DNA from: Panagrolaimus kolymaensis
Taxonomy: Eukaryota > Nematoda > Chromadorea > Rhabditida > Panagrolaimidae
Assembly: GCA_028622995.1 (NCBI GenBank)
Contig: JAJQJQ010000037.1
Coordinates: 620,001 to 684,000 of the forward strand
Reading direction: 5' to 3'
DNA length: 64,000 nucleotides
The notes beneath the pieces are model-generated. The model saw only the letters and a program-made list of their open reading frames with translations. It was not told the DNA's origin and did no database searches. Positions 49,340-59,440 of the stretch are shown here, piece after piece. The position numbers and the translations under genes were made by a program. The first letter of the stretch is position 1. Each line of letters starts with the position of its first letter.

Positions 49340-50552
49340 ATAGCAGTGATGAGTGACATTTTCTTTTAGGGGCTTATAAGCATGCGGGTGATCTTTTGAA
49401 AGGATCCCGAGGATCAGAAATGAGAAAATGTCATGAAATAATCGAAATTAAATGAAAATGCTATTGAAAATATTAGGGATATTTTATGATAAATTTTAAG
49501 GACTTTTGAAGAGTAAACTGCACAGAAATTTCGCTAATATGGTAGCATGTATGTACCTTATTTTACTGAGAACTGCGCATTATAAACTGTAATCAAAAAC
49601 ATTATATTTTCGAAACAGTAACAATTGCTGGCGGGCCGAAGGCCCGCGTGCTGCCTAGTATGTAAATAAATTAAAACTTTCTTTTGTATTTTGACATTTT
49701 TATTTTTAAAAAAAACCCGTAAAAAAGCGTGGAATTTTAACAACAAAAAAAGATAAATTTTGTTTTTCAAAGACTTTCTCTTAGTTTCAAATATATTTTA
49801 ATGTTTTCAAAACTTATGTCACTTATTTGAAATCCACAGAAATAAAGTTACAAGAATTCTATGGTTCTAATCTATTAAAAATGGTAATAAGATTGTAGCA
49901 ATATTTTTTTGGCAGAAAAATGAGAAGATCATGTTTCAATTTGGAATTAACTTGTCTCTAGTTTAATAATCTTCTTTCATTATCAAGATTCACGAATGCT
50001 ACATTTATTTTAGTTTAAGGTTCTTTAAAAAAACCGATCTTAAAAATTGCTGCGAATTTTTTTTGGATGCTATGAGCAGTTGCAATTACTGTAAACATAA
50101 AAGAATTCACTTTGCTTTTCTCTTAAAATACGTGACTTTTTGATTTTAGATAATACGGTATCACTTTGCGGAAGAGGAATTGATTAGAGAATCACTTTCG
50201 ACAGGGAAGAATTTGAGTAAAACTTGGTGTATTATTTTGGACCGATAACTTTTCAAATGTTGATAACATTTTTTGACAACCACGGTCTATAGAAAGATAA
50301 ATACAACACACATTCAGCATCATGGTATAATTATTTTTATAAGGCTTTTCACTAAACAGCAATTTTTCACTATAATGCATAATTTAACTTATCTAATGAA
50401 AAATAGTTACCCCTATTTATGATTACTGTCCGTTAAAAGAGAAAAAAATACAAAATTATATATTTTATAAATTGTAAAAATTTTCCTATGCTGTTTTAGC
50501 TAATATACGGTATATTATAACAGTGATTACAACAATTAATAATTTAAAAATG

Positions 50553-53147
50553 TTAATTAGAAGAATTTTTAACTTGTTGCTTTTGATAAAAAATAGTTTT
50601 GACGCGTGAAGAATATTTGAATCCTTTGATATCATCTTTTTCATATGATATAGTCAAATATGAAGTAGTTCGAGTATTATGGATTGGCACTTTATATTCT
50701 TCTTTATTTGCTTTATCAAAAATAAAATCAGCTACGTTTTCCAAATAAAATTTGAGACATCCCTTAATTTTTGTACCATCTTTTTTAGCGATATTTATGG
50801 GGAAACGAGGCAGAAGTAGTTTTACTAAATTATCATCCTTGAAATGTGACTTTGTTCCTGCAAATTAAAGTAATTTTATGGAAAAATAATATTTCATTTA
50901 CTTAATTTATAATAGTGTTTTACAACATGATACGCAATTGAGTGATTACTACGAAAAAAATGGGTTGCTGATTTTTCACTGCCGTCAATTAAATCTAATA
51001 ATAAATCATACTGATCACAAGTATCTTGCATGCGTTTGTTAACATTAAGTGTCCCTTGAAGATCCTTCTCATCTAAAAAAAGAATATTGATTTCTATAAC
51101 CAGATAATGAGCGCAAATGTATCGGTATCTAATTTTTTTCCAAAATATTGGAACGATTTAGTGTTAAGTTTGCTACCCATGTTTCTAATGAGAACTTTGT
51201 TTTCATAGAAACAAAAATATATTGAATAGGTAAATGATCGGTTTCATCATTTCGTTTTAACTTACCTATAAATTTATATTTAATCCAAATAACAATATCT
51301 CTCAAATCATAAAGATATAATTTATCTGATGACTTAGTTACAATCTTTTCGGCCAGTTGATGACATAAATTTTCTACAAAACAACTTTATCTTTTTATTA
51401 TTTTCCAAACAAATATACCATAAACTAATTTCTTGCCAAATTCTTTTCCCATCTTCTCCCAATAATTATCTTCATCATCTTTTGTGGTGTTTGAATAAAT
51501 TCTTGATAAGAAAAGGTTTTTAACTGAAAAATACATATGCTGGATAAAAATCCAAAATTTTTTATGTTGTATAAGTCAATTTTTTTTAATACCAAAACAT
51601 ACAGATTTAACATCTTTCAAACCTATTTAAATTTTCTTCCTTTTTGTAACCATCTTTACATAGCTATATTTTAAGTTATAATATAAACCAACCAATATTT
51701 TTTGTATCCGCTTTAGCACGGTCATTTTCTTTTTTGCTCGCTTTGGTTTCTGGAATGTTACAAAAATCATCGACAAACGGTTTGAAAAAGTTTTGATAAT
51801 CATTGAAACTGCAAAAACAAAAAATAATCTTAATAAAATCTGTAAATATTATGTTATAATTTACTCTTCTAAATCGGTAGGCATATTTAAAAAATTAATT
51901 GGTGACCATTTCACAATTAATTTTTCATTTTTTTCAAACGAAGCCCCTTTAGGTAGAGCTTTTAGAAACCTGAAAATTACATTAAATTCCATGAGTGTTT
52001 CCATTAAATCATCGTTATCAGGAAAAACATGGATAAATTTTAAAAGGCTGTCATAAACAGGCCGAAACCTAAAATTTACTTTAATTATTTTTTAACAAAA
52101 TATTTTTTACAAATATTACATTTCGAATGATTTTTTTAAATCTGTGATATAATTATTCATAAATATCACACGTTGTGGAAACTTCTTCAATGATGTTCTA
52201 ATTTTATTGGCTTTAATGTTGTGAAGGAAGAGTTCTTCTTTAGTGTAAGGGTTTCCATACTGGTCAACATTAATATTTTCTTCAACACTAAAATATTAGT
52301 CACATTTTTTAATCGAAAGCTATTTACTTATGTTTTTTTGAGAAATTTGGTTGGAAGAACATTCTAGAAAAAAGTGACAGTATTATATTTTTGAATTCAA
52401 TCGTCTTTCAACACAACTGTTTCCATGTTGATCAAAAAATTACTGCCACTTTTTTCTAGAATGTTCTTCCAACCAAATTTCTCAAAAAAACATAAGTGTG
52501 TTGTATTACATATTCATATTATATAACCTTGCTTTTTTATATTGAAAAATGAGTTATAAATGGTTGCAAATTTTTTGTAACAAGTTTACTTTTTTTTCAA
52601 AGCTTAAACTCTAAAGAAGTGTCTAATTTAGTTTTAAAAGCATTTATATCTAAGGGTTTTTTTTTACAAAATATGCTACTGCTTATAAAGGATTACAAAG
52701 TGACATATTCTTCGTCCACACATTAGCTCTACATTTAAACATACAAATTTTTTATATTCTCATAGATTAGATAATGTATGAAGAGTTTAATATACGCTTT
52801 TTGGCTTGATAAAAATTTAATTACAATGCAAAAAGAACTTATAAAATATCAGATAATTTATTTTGATAAATAAAAAACTAGAGCTTTAAAACGTACCAGT
52901 TAAAAAGAACGGCAAGGTTCGTCACATTTTCATTGATTAAATACAATACACATCTCCATTTGTCACATCCTTTTGCTTTTGATAATTCTTTTATTGTTTC
53001 CTTAGCAAACCATGGATTTATGTCGCTATCAATAAAATTTAATGCTTTATCAACTTCCTCCATTCGCCAAGATGAAGATGAAGAAATCGAAAATTCAGCA
53101 CCACATTCATTTCCAAAACGTACTAGTAATTCACGTATTTCTGTCAT
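50553..53147 (-). CDS. Multi-exon protein of unknown family (model incomplete in the middle)
   Basis: Start MTEIRELLVRFGNECGAEFS at 53147. Exons joining in phase: 53147-52897, 52287-52120, 52068-51865, 51808-51693, 51653-51612, 51523-51419, 51373-51266. After an unresolved segment (51265-51073) come 51072-50902 and 50857-50553, ending KTIFYQKQQVKNSSN. Readable stretches include NVDQYGNPYTKEELFLHNIK, KLIVKWSPINFLNMPTDLEE and DEKDLQGTLNVNKRMQ. Soluble, Lys/Asp-rich, no signal peptide; no domain recognised. The middle gap may hide one exon or a defect. Intron 1 contains a foldback element. Confidence 0.6.
52326..52497. repeat. Foldback element, about 51-bp perfect arms
   Basis: Arms 52326-52376 and 52447-52497 are perfect inverted copies (starting ACTTATGTTTTTTTGAGAAA), with pairing continuing imperfectly for a few bases into a 70-nt loop. 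It lies wholly within intron 1 of the neighbouring gene. No target duplication was found. Confidence 0.85.
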
Positions 53148-53336
53148 TTTCTGTACTTTGTTTTGTCAAGTAAAAATGGAAACAGAAAAAAACCAATCGA
53201 TGATGCGTGTCACGATTTTTTGATAAGAGAAATAAATGATAAGCTCGTATGCTATTAAAAACAAGCTGTATCATTGCGTTATTTCTTTTCTTAGTTTCTT
53301 AGTTTTATTGACAACATTGATTATTCTCATCGGAAA

Positions 53337-54424
53337 ATGGGACTTTCGAAATCGTCAGATATCAAAAATTTGCTTAATGTACTCGAAATTGGCGACACGT
53401 ATTCTCAATTTAAAGCATTGTCTTTATTAAACTATTCAACCCTTAATGAAGATCAAAAAAACTTTGTGGAAACGTGTTTGGAAAATATTGTAGAAAGTAC
53501 AGTGGAAGAACTTCGTTTTGTAACGGCTCCACAAAAACTGGAAATTAGAGGAATGGAAATGAACTTTTGTAAATTTTTAGAAAAATTGCCAAATGATGCA
53601 AAGCTCTGTGTATCCTTTGATGAATTAAAAAGTAGTTTTGCCAGAGCTTTACGCTTTTTAAACAATGATCGCTATATCTCGCTTGAATATGAAGAAGAAC
53701 AAAAAAAAAGAAATGCGATTATGACTAGTCCTATAAGATCAATGCCGGTAAGCATTTCCATCAACCAAAAGGATATTTCATCAAAAAAATTTAACATTAA
53801 TATTTTCAGACCTATCCTCTTAAAAGAAAACTTAACCCCCTTATTAAAAAAGAAGAAGTTCAAGAACCGCTCAATCCAGAAAATATTATGTTCGAATTTC
53901 CATCATCCTCATGGCTTAAAAAAATATGTACTTTGTTGAATGTGGAATTTTCTCGAGATGCATATGTTTTTTGGGAAGAAATTAAAATTTACGAAATCAA
54001 GCCAACATCTGTACCTGATAAATGCTTATTTGCGACAACTGAATTTGGATGTATTGCCAAATTATTTACTGGTAAATCTGACGATATAATTCAAACGAAA
54101 ATTAAAGAAAGAATTAAAAAACTTTTTTTTAAAAATTATAAAAAACTACGTTAGTTTTAGCGTTGTTTGAGTTATTTAGAATTATTTTTAGGCAATTATG
54201 AAGGTATTGCTAACGCTACTAACGAGTATATTAATAACTTGGTTTTTTCTGAAAAAATGACCCCTTATCATTTTGAAGTCATGGCACGTTTAATGAAAAG
54301 CCGCATTGGTATTTACGATGGGAACGAATTCAAAATGTTTGGCAATTCGAATAAAAAAGATACAATTACTATGTTGCTTAAAAAAGACAAAGATCAATAT
54401 CGCATTATCTTATCTTTAAAATAA
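53337..54424 (+). CDS. OTU-like domain protein, paralogue of the 41935 gene without the zinc module
   Basis: Exons 53337-53747, 53810-54149 and 54192-54424, 327 residues. The N-terminal 140 residues are helical and unlike the paralogue. The C-terminal part repeats its layout: FEFPSSSWLKKICTLLNVEF, TTEFGCIAKLFTGKSDD, then TPYHFEVMARLMKSRIGIYD and a closing YRIILSLK. The Cys in EFGC aligns with FEC of the paralogue, the expected OTU nucleophile position. Whether it is an active protease is not shown. Confidence 0.62.
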
Positions 54425-54592
54425 AATTATTTTATTGGTTTTTATATTGGCTTTTTTCTTTAAGATTTTTTATTAACTTTAAAATATTACTATTTGTAAT
54501 AAGTATGTAAACACTATAAAAAAACTAGTATAAATCTATCTAACTTTAATGTTTAACTTTATAAACCATTTTTTTAAAATTTGCACTTCGCT

Positions 54593-54784
54593 ATGGATTT
54601 GGAAAAAATTTGTTTCCATATTTTGGCCTACAAAAACGCATCTCCCAGCCTTTTCGATGTCGTAGATGCAGAATTGGTCCCCCATTTTATTGGCTTAATA
54701 ACTAAAACTCGACATACAGAAGTCCAACCACTAAAAATTAATTTATTTGTTAGATGGTTTTTAAGAAAGTTTATACACCAATGA
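54593..54784 (+). CDS. Small ORF, 63 aa, unknown
   Basis: MDLEKICFHILAYKNASPSL followed by VDAELVPHFIGLITKTRH; composition is coding-like and not homopolymer-driven. No upstream or downstream exon identified. Could be a relic or a small gene. Confidence 0.3.
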   Translation: MDLEKICFHILAYKNASPSLFDVVDAELVPHFIGLITKTRHTEVQPLKINLFVRWFLRKFIHQ

Positions 54785-55455
54785 ATTCATACGAATTTCA
54801 TTATTATTATTGATGGTGATGTAAAAAATTAATATATATGTGCGAAAAAGGAAAATGGCCATTTTTATGTCGCTGTCGACCGTTTTTACTCCAAAACTGT
54901 AACCACAGGAGTTCTTTTTTTTTACATATTTTAAATTTTCCATGAAATTGTATCCAAGAAAAATGTAAATGTAGAAAAAAAAACTTTGTCTCTAGAAATA
55001 ACCAAGATTTCAAGAATATCTATGTATCCCCAATCCCGGGTGTATCGAATGTCAATAGAAAAGTTAATAGTAAACACCAACAGTTTGTTTTTTATATAAG
55101 ATTTTATTTTGAAAGAATTAGAAACTCTTATACTTCAGATATGGCCTTAAAGATTTTTTGTTTTGAAATTGAAAAAACGTCTTAATGTATTAATTTTACA
55201 TAAATTACGCAAAAAGTAACGTCAATATAAGTTAATTTATAAAAATTGAAATATATGTAAAAATTATTTGAATTTATTTGATTTTAAAAATATTGACAGT
55301 AATAAAATTTTCAATAATTGAGGAGGAAAAACTTAAAAATAATGGAGTGCAAAGCATGAGATGATAAAATTTAACGTGAAAAAAATTATCTGGGTTTTCT
55401 TTTTTTGTAACTTTAATTTTTTCTTTGAAAACCTAATTCTGGAGCTATTCCATTG

Positions 55456-55658
55456 ATGGTGCTTTCTGCTTTTCTTCTTCTTCCTTTGCATTTTTTCAAA
55501 TGTTTATGGTAAGTTTGTAAAAAAAAAAATAGCCGGGATAAAAATCCCTCAATTAAAATAAATAAATTATAGGCGATACCTTTTCTAAATATGGAATATG
55601 GATGGACAATATTGAAAAAGAAGATTGGAAAATGCTTTGCAACATGATTTGCTGTTAG
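55456..55658 (+). CDS. Small secreted Cys-containing peptide, 3' end altered by a MITE
   Basis: Exons 55456-55508 and 55573-55658. Exon 1 is a signal peptide if one T of the T4 run near 55470 is dropped (MVLSAFFFFLCIFSNVYG); as printed, the ATG frame is off by one. Exon 2 gives DTFSKYGIWMDNIEKEDWKM then LCNMICC. The stop TAG is the first codon of the inserted MITE; without the MITE three more residues (DEN) and a native TAG would follow. Function unknown. Confidence 0.4.
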
Positions 55659-55777
55659 GGTTGCGTCTCGGTTAATTTACCGGTCATTTACCGACGAAAA
55701 TTTTTTTTGAACTAAAATTTGGTAAATCACGTAAATTTACCAAGAAAATGAATTTACCGGTAAATTTAACAACCCTA
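55656..55777. mobile_element. 122-bp MITE with TAGGGTTG ends
   Basis: Inverted ends TAGGGTTG / CAACCCTA and inner GGTTAATTTACCGG / CCGGTAAATT blocks. Flanks TTTGCTGT and CTTGCTGT form an 8-bp target duplication with one mismatch, so hAT-type. Confidence 0.8.
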
Positions 55778-55983
55778 CTTGCTGTGATGAAAATTAGCAG
55801 CCAAAAGAGAATGGAAGATTCTTTGCAAACTTTCAAGTTTTCTTCATCACCTGAATAAATTACTACAAGAAATATTCATTTTTTTCCATTTAATGTTTAA
55901 AATAAATAAGTTTTACGATTTTTGGTTGGGGAATTACATTATTAAATACAATCATAAAAACAGAAATATCAGAAAGTCCTGAC

Positions 55984-56074
55984 CAGTGTTCTGCCTTTTG
56001 AGGTACGGTCGTCCCGCTTACACGGAAACTTTCCATGCAAGCGGGGCGACCGTACCTCAAAAGGCAGAACACTG
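55984..56074. mobile_element. 91-bp hairpin MITE, hAT-type
   Basis: Almost entirely an inverted repeat: arms begin CAGTGTTCTGCCTTTTGAGG and pair over about 36 bp with at most one mismatch around an 18-nt loop. Perfect 8-bp target duplication GTCCTGAC at 55976-55983 and 56075-56082. Confidence 0.93.
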
Positions 56075-56466
56075 GTCCTGACCCCGAATAAATCGATTTG
56101 TCAACTATGGGGATGAAAGCTTATAAAATGCTTTATTACATAAAAATATTTTAAAACAAAATCAATATATAAAAAAACTTAATTATCCGCCAATGCGTGA
56201 AAAGAAATTTAAATAAAATTTAATTGGAAATGGAGAAATAAAAAATTCTAAAAAAGCGATATATTTTTATAAAGCGATTAACATTCTGTGATAACATAGC
56301 AGCATGATAAAAAAAATTGGTTTGTTAATACCAAACAGTATCTTCTGGGACATAAAATTCAATGAAAAGTTTAGTTCAAAAATAAATCCAGGAGAAACAT
56401 TGGAAGAATGAATGAATTCGAGACATTTTTTTAATAAAGCCATAAATCTATCATAAATTAATGAAG

Positions 56467-57489
56467 TCAATGTGAACGAAATAATTCAATAAATAAATCA
56501 TCCAATTTAACAGTCATGTAATCTCCGCTGTTGCTAGCTGGATGAACAATGGAATAAAATTTTTGGGTTCCTGCCATGCAGTGCCATACTCCACCATAAT
56601 ATTTTTCTAATTCAGCAGTAATTCTGCGACACATGGCTTCCCATTCTCGCCCATTTGGAAAGCTATGAAGTTGGAGAGCATCAAAAATAATTTGAATGAT
56701 ATTTTCATTTTTATAATTTGAAACCTGATTCGAGGTTCTATCATTCATTACAAAGGCGCCCTTTCGAATATCAGCTAATGTATATACTTTTGGCGAAGAT
56801 AAGGTTGATAACTTTCTAAAAAAAACGTTAGAAATAAAAAAACATGTGTCACTTTTTGGATTTAATAACTCACGGATAAGGTTGAGTTTTAACTCGAGGA
56901 GAAGTATAATTAGTATTATTGAGTGCAAGCATTTTTCGTTGGTTTATTAATTTATGTTGATTTGTTAATTCGGTTCTAAAAAAATAATTTATGAATACAA
57001 ATTTTCAGTAAAGTCAGTTAAAATTGAGAAAAATAATCTTTTAAATTAATTAAAACTCACTCAGTAATATAACACCCAGTTCTTGGGTCCAACCAACGCT
57101 TTTCTTTACTTAATCTGTTTCTCTCCATTTCTCTAAAAAAGTTTAAAATATATAAACTTGTTAAATATCGCGAAATAAAAATATAACTTTTTTACTCAAA
57201 ATTTTAAGTTAAAAAGAAACTCACTCAGCATATTTACGAAGTTGTTCTTCGTGATCAAGAATTGATTGGTTGACATTCCGCTGCTGGTACAACGGAGTAG
57301 TGGAAGGGTTTCTGTAAAAAATAAAAAAAGTAAAAAATTTATTTTGTTTAAAAAAATTATATTTAATAAAAAATACATGGAATGAATTATTTAATGTTTT
57401 AAATTCTTGACTTACGCTGAATTTGATACAGGGAAAAGTATAGGTGCCAAATAATCACCTCTGCTTCCAACAATTTTAGAATAATACAT
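56467..57489 (-). CDS. LC8-type dynein-light-chain-like protein with N-terminal extension, copy 3
   Basis: Five exons (57489-57416, 57311-57225, 57132-57061, 56975-56874, 56815-56467) join in phase to 227 residues. The first ~115 residues are an extension with QSILDHEEQLRKYAEEMERN (helical, coiled-coil-like) and a Pro/Thr-rich piece. The remainder matches the other copies: SPKVYTLADIRKGAF and YYGGVWHCMAGTQKFYSIV, then YMTVKLDDLFIELFRSH. The WHC triplet is kept. All donors are GTGAGT or GTAAGT. It may tether LC8-like function to a specific partner; this is inference. Confidence 0.8.
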
Positions 57490-58583
57490 ATTTATTTAAA
57501 AACTTTATTTTAGTTTGCAATTTTAAATGGATTTTTTTTAAAGCAAACGCTGTTCTAAAATTTTGTCAATAAAAAAGAAGAAGAAAAAAAAACTCTCGAA
57601 TGTTTACTAAAAACGTGAAACAAGTCATTTGCTCTCTGCAGGCCTGCAGATTTTCGGAAGAGAGAGGGAGAGAGATAGAGGGAGAGAACAAGAGGAACAG
57701 AAAAAAAAGAAAGCTACATAATTTTGTTTATGTAAAAAAAAAAACATTTTCAAATTAAGTTTGGCTATAAAGTTTCAAAATTTTTCTTTGCGCTTAATAC
57801 GCCATAATATGTAAATCATGGTGAAAAAAAATTATCTAATTATGCAAATTTTTGATCAATTTAGTCAAAAATAATTGCACTGAATTTATCAATAAAAAAA
57901 GGAAAAACAAAAGAAGCAACTTCAAAGTTTATTAAAATACAAATAATGTAGTTTGCTTTCAGCGGCCAGCTGCTTTGATGAGAGAAGAACAAACAAAAAA
58001 AGAGTGAAAAGTAAAAAAAAAGATTACGCAATTATTTTTTTGTTGAAAGATTGAAAGAGGCCTTTTTTATGTTCAATAGCCGGCTGCATTAAAATTTTGA
58101 AACTGTATTTCTTTAGCACAAAAAAAAAGAAATGCGTATAAAAGCCACGAAATTTTTTGTTCCTCTTATTTTTATTTTCATTTTTTTAGAAATTCTTTTT
58201 GAAAGTTAAAAAAACGATGACAATTTTTTGTGTTTTAAAAAACATAAAGTTGTAGTCTCGGATACTTACTTCTCCTAAAATCAATCGTTTTGCTATTTTA
58301 AAGATTTTTTTCATAACTTTTGACGTGATTCGTATTACAAAACAGTTTTTACAAAATTCTTTTTCTTTTTCCTTTTTTACAGATTTTTATTTTGCAAAAT
58401 AATTAAAATTTAAAATTTGTTTCTTTTGATTTTTGCATATTTTTTGTTTACTTTTTTTTTATTTATTTTTCCAACTTGGACAAGATTTTTTTGATGCAAG
58501 AAAAAAATAAATAATAATTTTTTGATTAGTTTTTTTCTTGCAAATATTAAAATTTATTTATTTTTTTAGTTGCAATCACCAAA
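57490..58583. other. Divergent intergenic region with purine-rich tract
   Basis: Lies between the LC8-like gene and the hydrolase. Contains a GAGAGAGGGAGAGAGA tract (57659-57690) next to a CTGCAGGCCTGCAG palindrome (57637-57650), plausible promoter elements (GAGA-like); otherwise AT-rich. TTTTTTTAG at about 58561-58569 is a likely leader acceptor for the hydrolase. Confidence 0.45.
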
Positions 58584-59204
58584 ATGACCGGAAATAGCCA
58601 ATCAAGAAAAACTATTCTCATTTCCACTGTTAAAGGCCAAATAGAATCCCTTTATTATAAAGTTCCATTATCCACTCGTTGCGTGGTATTTGTTGGTGGA
58701 GCGGGTGGTGGATGGCATAATCCAAATTCAGCTCGAATGTATCCATCTCTGAGCCTGAAATTAAATTCCATTGGTATTTCTGCTTTACACATGAAATATC
58801 GACATGGTGGCCATTTGGAAGAAGGCACATTCGATATTTTAGAAACATTAAAATTTCTTAAACTCGAAGGAATTCAAAGTGCTGGAATTATTGGTTGGTC
58901 ATTTGGTGGAGCAGTGGTGTGTCAAGGAGCAGGAAAATGTGAAATCAAAAATTTCGTAAAAGCTATCGCAACTTTAGCAACTCAATCAGCGGGAATTGAT
59001 CCAATTCAAAAAGTCCATGGCGTTGCAAGTTTATTTATTCATGGAAGCACTGACACTTGTTTACCAACCAGATGTTCAGAATATGCATTTAAGCTTGCTC
59101 CAGATCCAAAAAAATTAATGATAGTTAATGATCATCATGGCTTTTTTGATACTGCAAAAGAATGTGAAAATGCAATGATTGAATGGTTTGAAAAATATCT
59201 TTAA
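58584..59204 (+). CDS. Intronless alpha/beta-hydrolase, 206 aa
   Basis: Nucleophile elbow GWS106FGG, candidate acid Asp157 in FIHGSTDTCLP and His184/185 in NDHHGF give a complete triad; an FVGGAGGGWHNP oxyanion-type loop is near the N-terminus. Length and wording resemble small bacterial dienelactone-hydrolase/esterase-like proteins. No signal peptide, so cytosolic. All neighbouring genes of this size have several introns, this one has none, which raises horizontal acquisition or retrocopy. A fragment of its 3' end is repeated at about 61710-61830. Substrate unknown. Confidence 0.85.
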   Translation: MTGNSQSRKTILISTVKGQIESLYYKVPLSTRCVVFVGGAGGGWHNPNSARMYPSLSLKLNSIGISALHMKYRHGGHLEEGTFDILETLKFLKLEGIQSAGIIGWSFGGAVVCQGAGKCEIKNFVKAIATLATQSAGIDPIQKVHGVASLFIHGSTDTCLPTRCSEYAFKLAPDPKKLMIVNDHHGFFDTAKECENAMIEWFEKYL

Positions 59205-59440
59205 AAATTAACTAAATAATTAAATAAATAATGTATATTTTTTGAATTTATTAAATTTGCATATTATTTTTATTTCAAAATAGCTACAATAAATATTTTG
59301 AAATGAATTTTTATAGTCAAAAAAAAGAAGATTTAATGCTCTTTTTTTTGAAAGGAATAATTTACAAAAATTTACAATTCTTTTTTCCAAACCAGCGAAC
59401 TAAAGTAAAGAAGACCCGAAGCTACTCTAGTTATCCTAAT

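Larger units (their letters stand above)
45060..49658 (+). mobile_element. Helitron copy C, interrupted by two nested elements (left border approximate)
   Basis: The right end has the Helitron signature: hairpin GCGGGCC-GAA-GGCCCGC, then GTGCTGCCTAG|T ending at 49658. Segments to the left (AATGGCGGTTTTCTTTTGAG, AGGATCC, and GCAATAAAAGTTG...TGATGAGTGAC once the nested element is removed) correspond to copy B (AGCGGCGGTTTACTTTTTG; GCATGAAAGTTAAGC..AATGAGTGAC). The 5' TC terminus was not located, so the start is a rough estimate. Confidence 0.5.
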
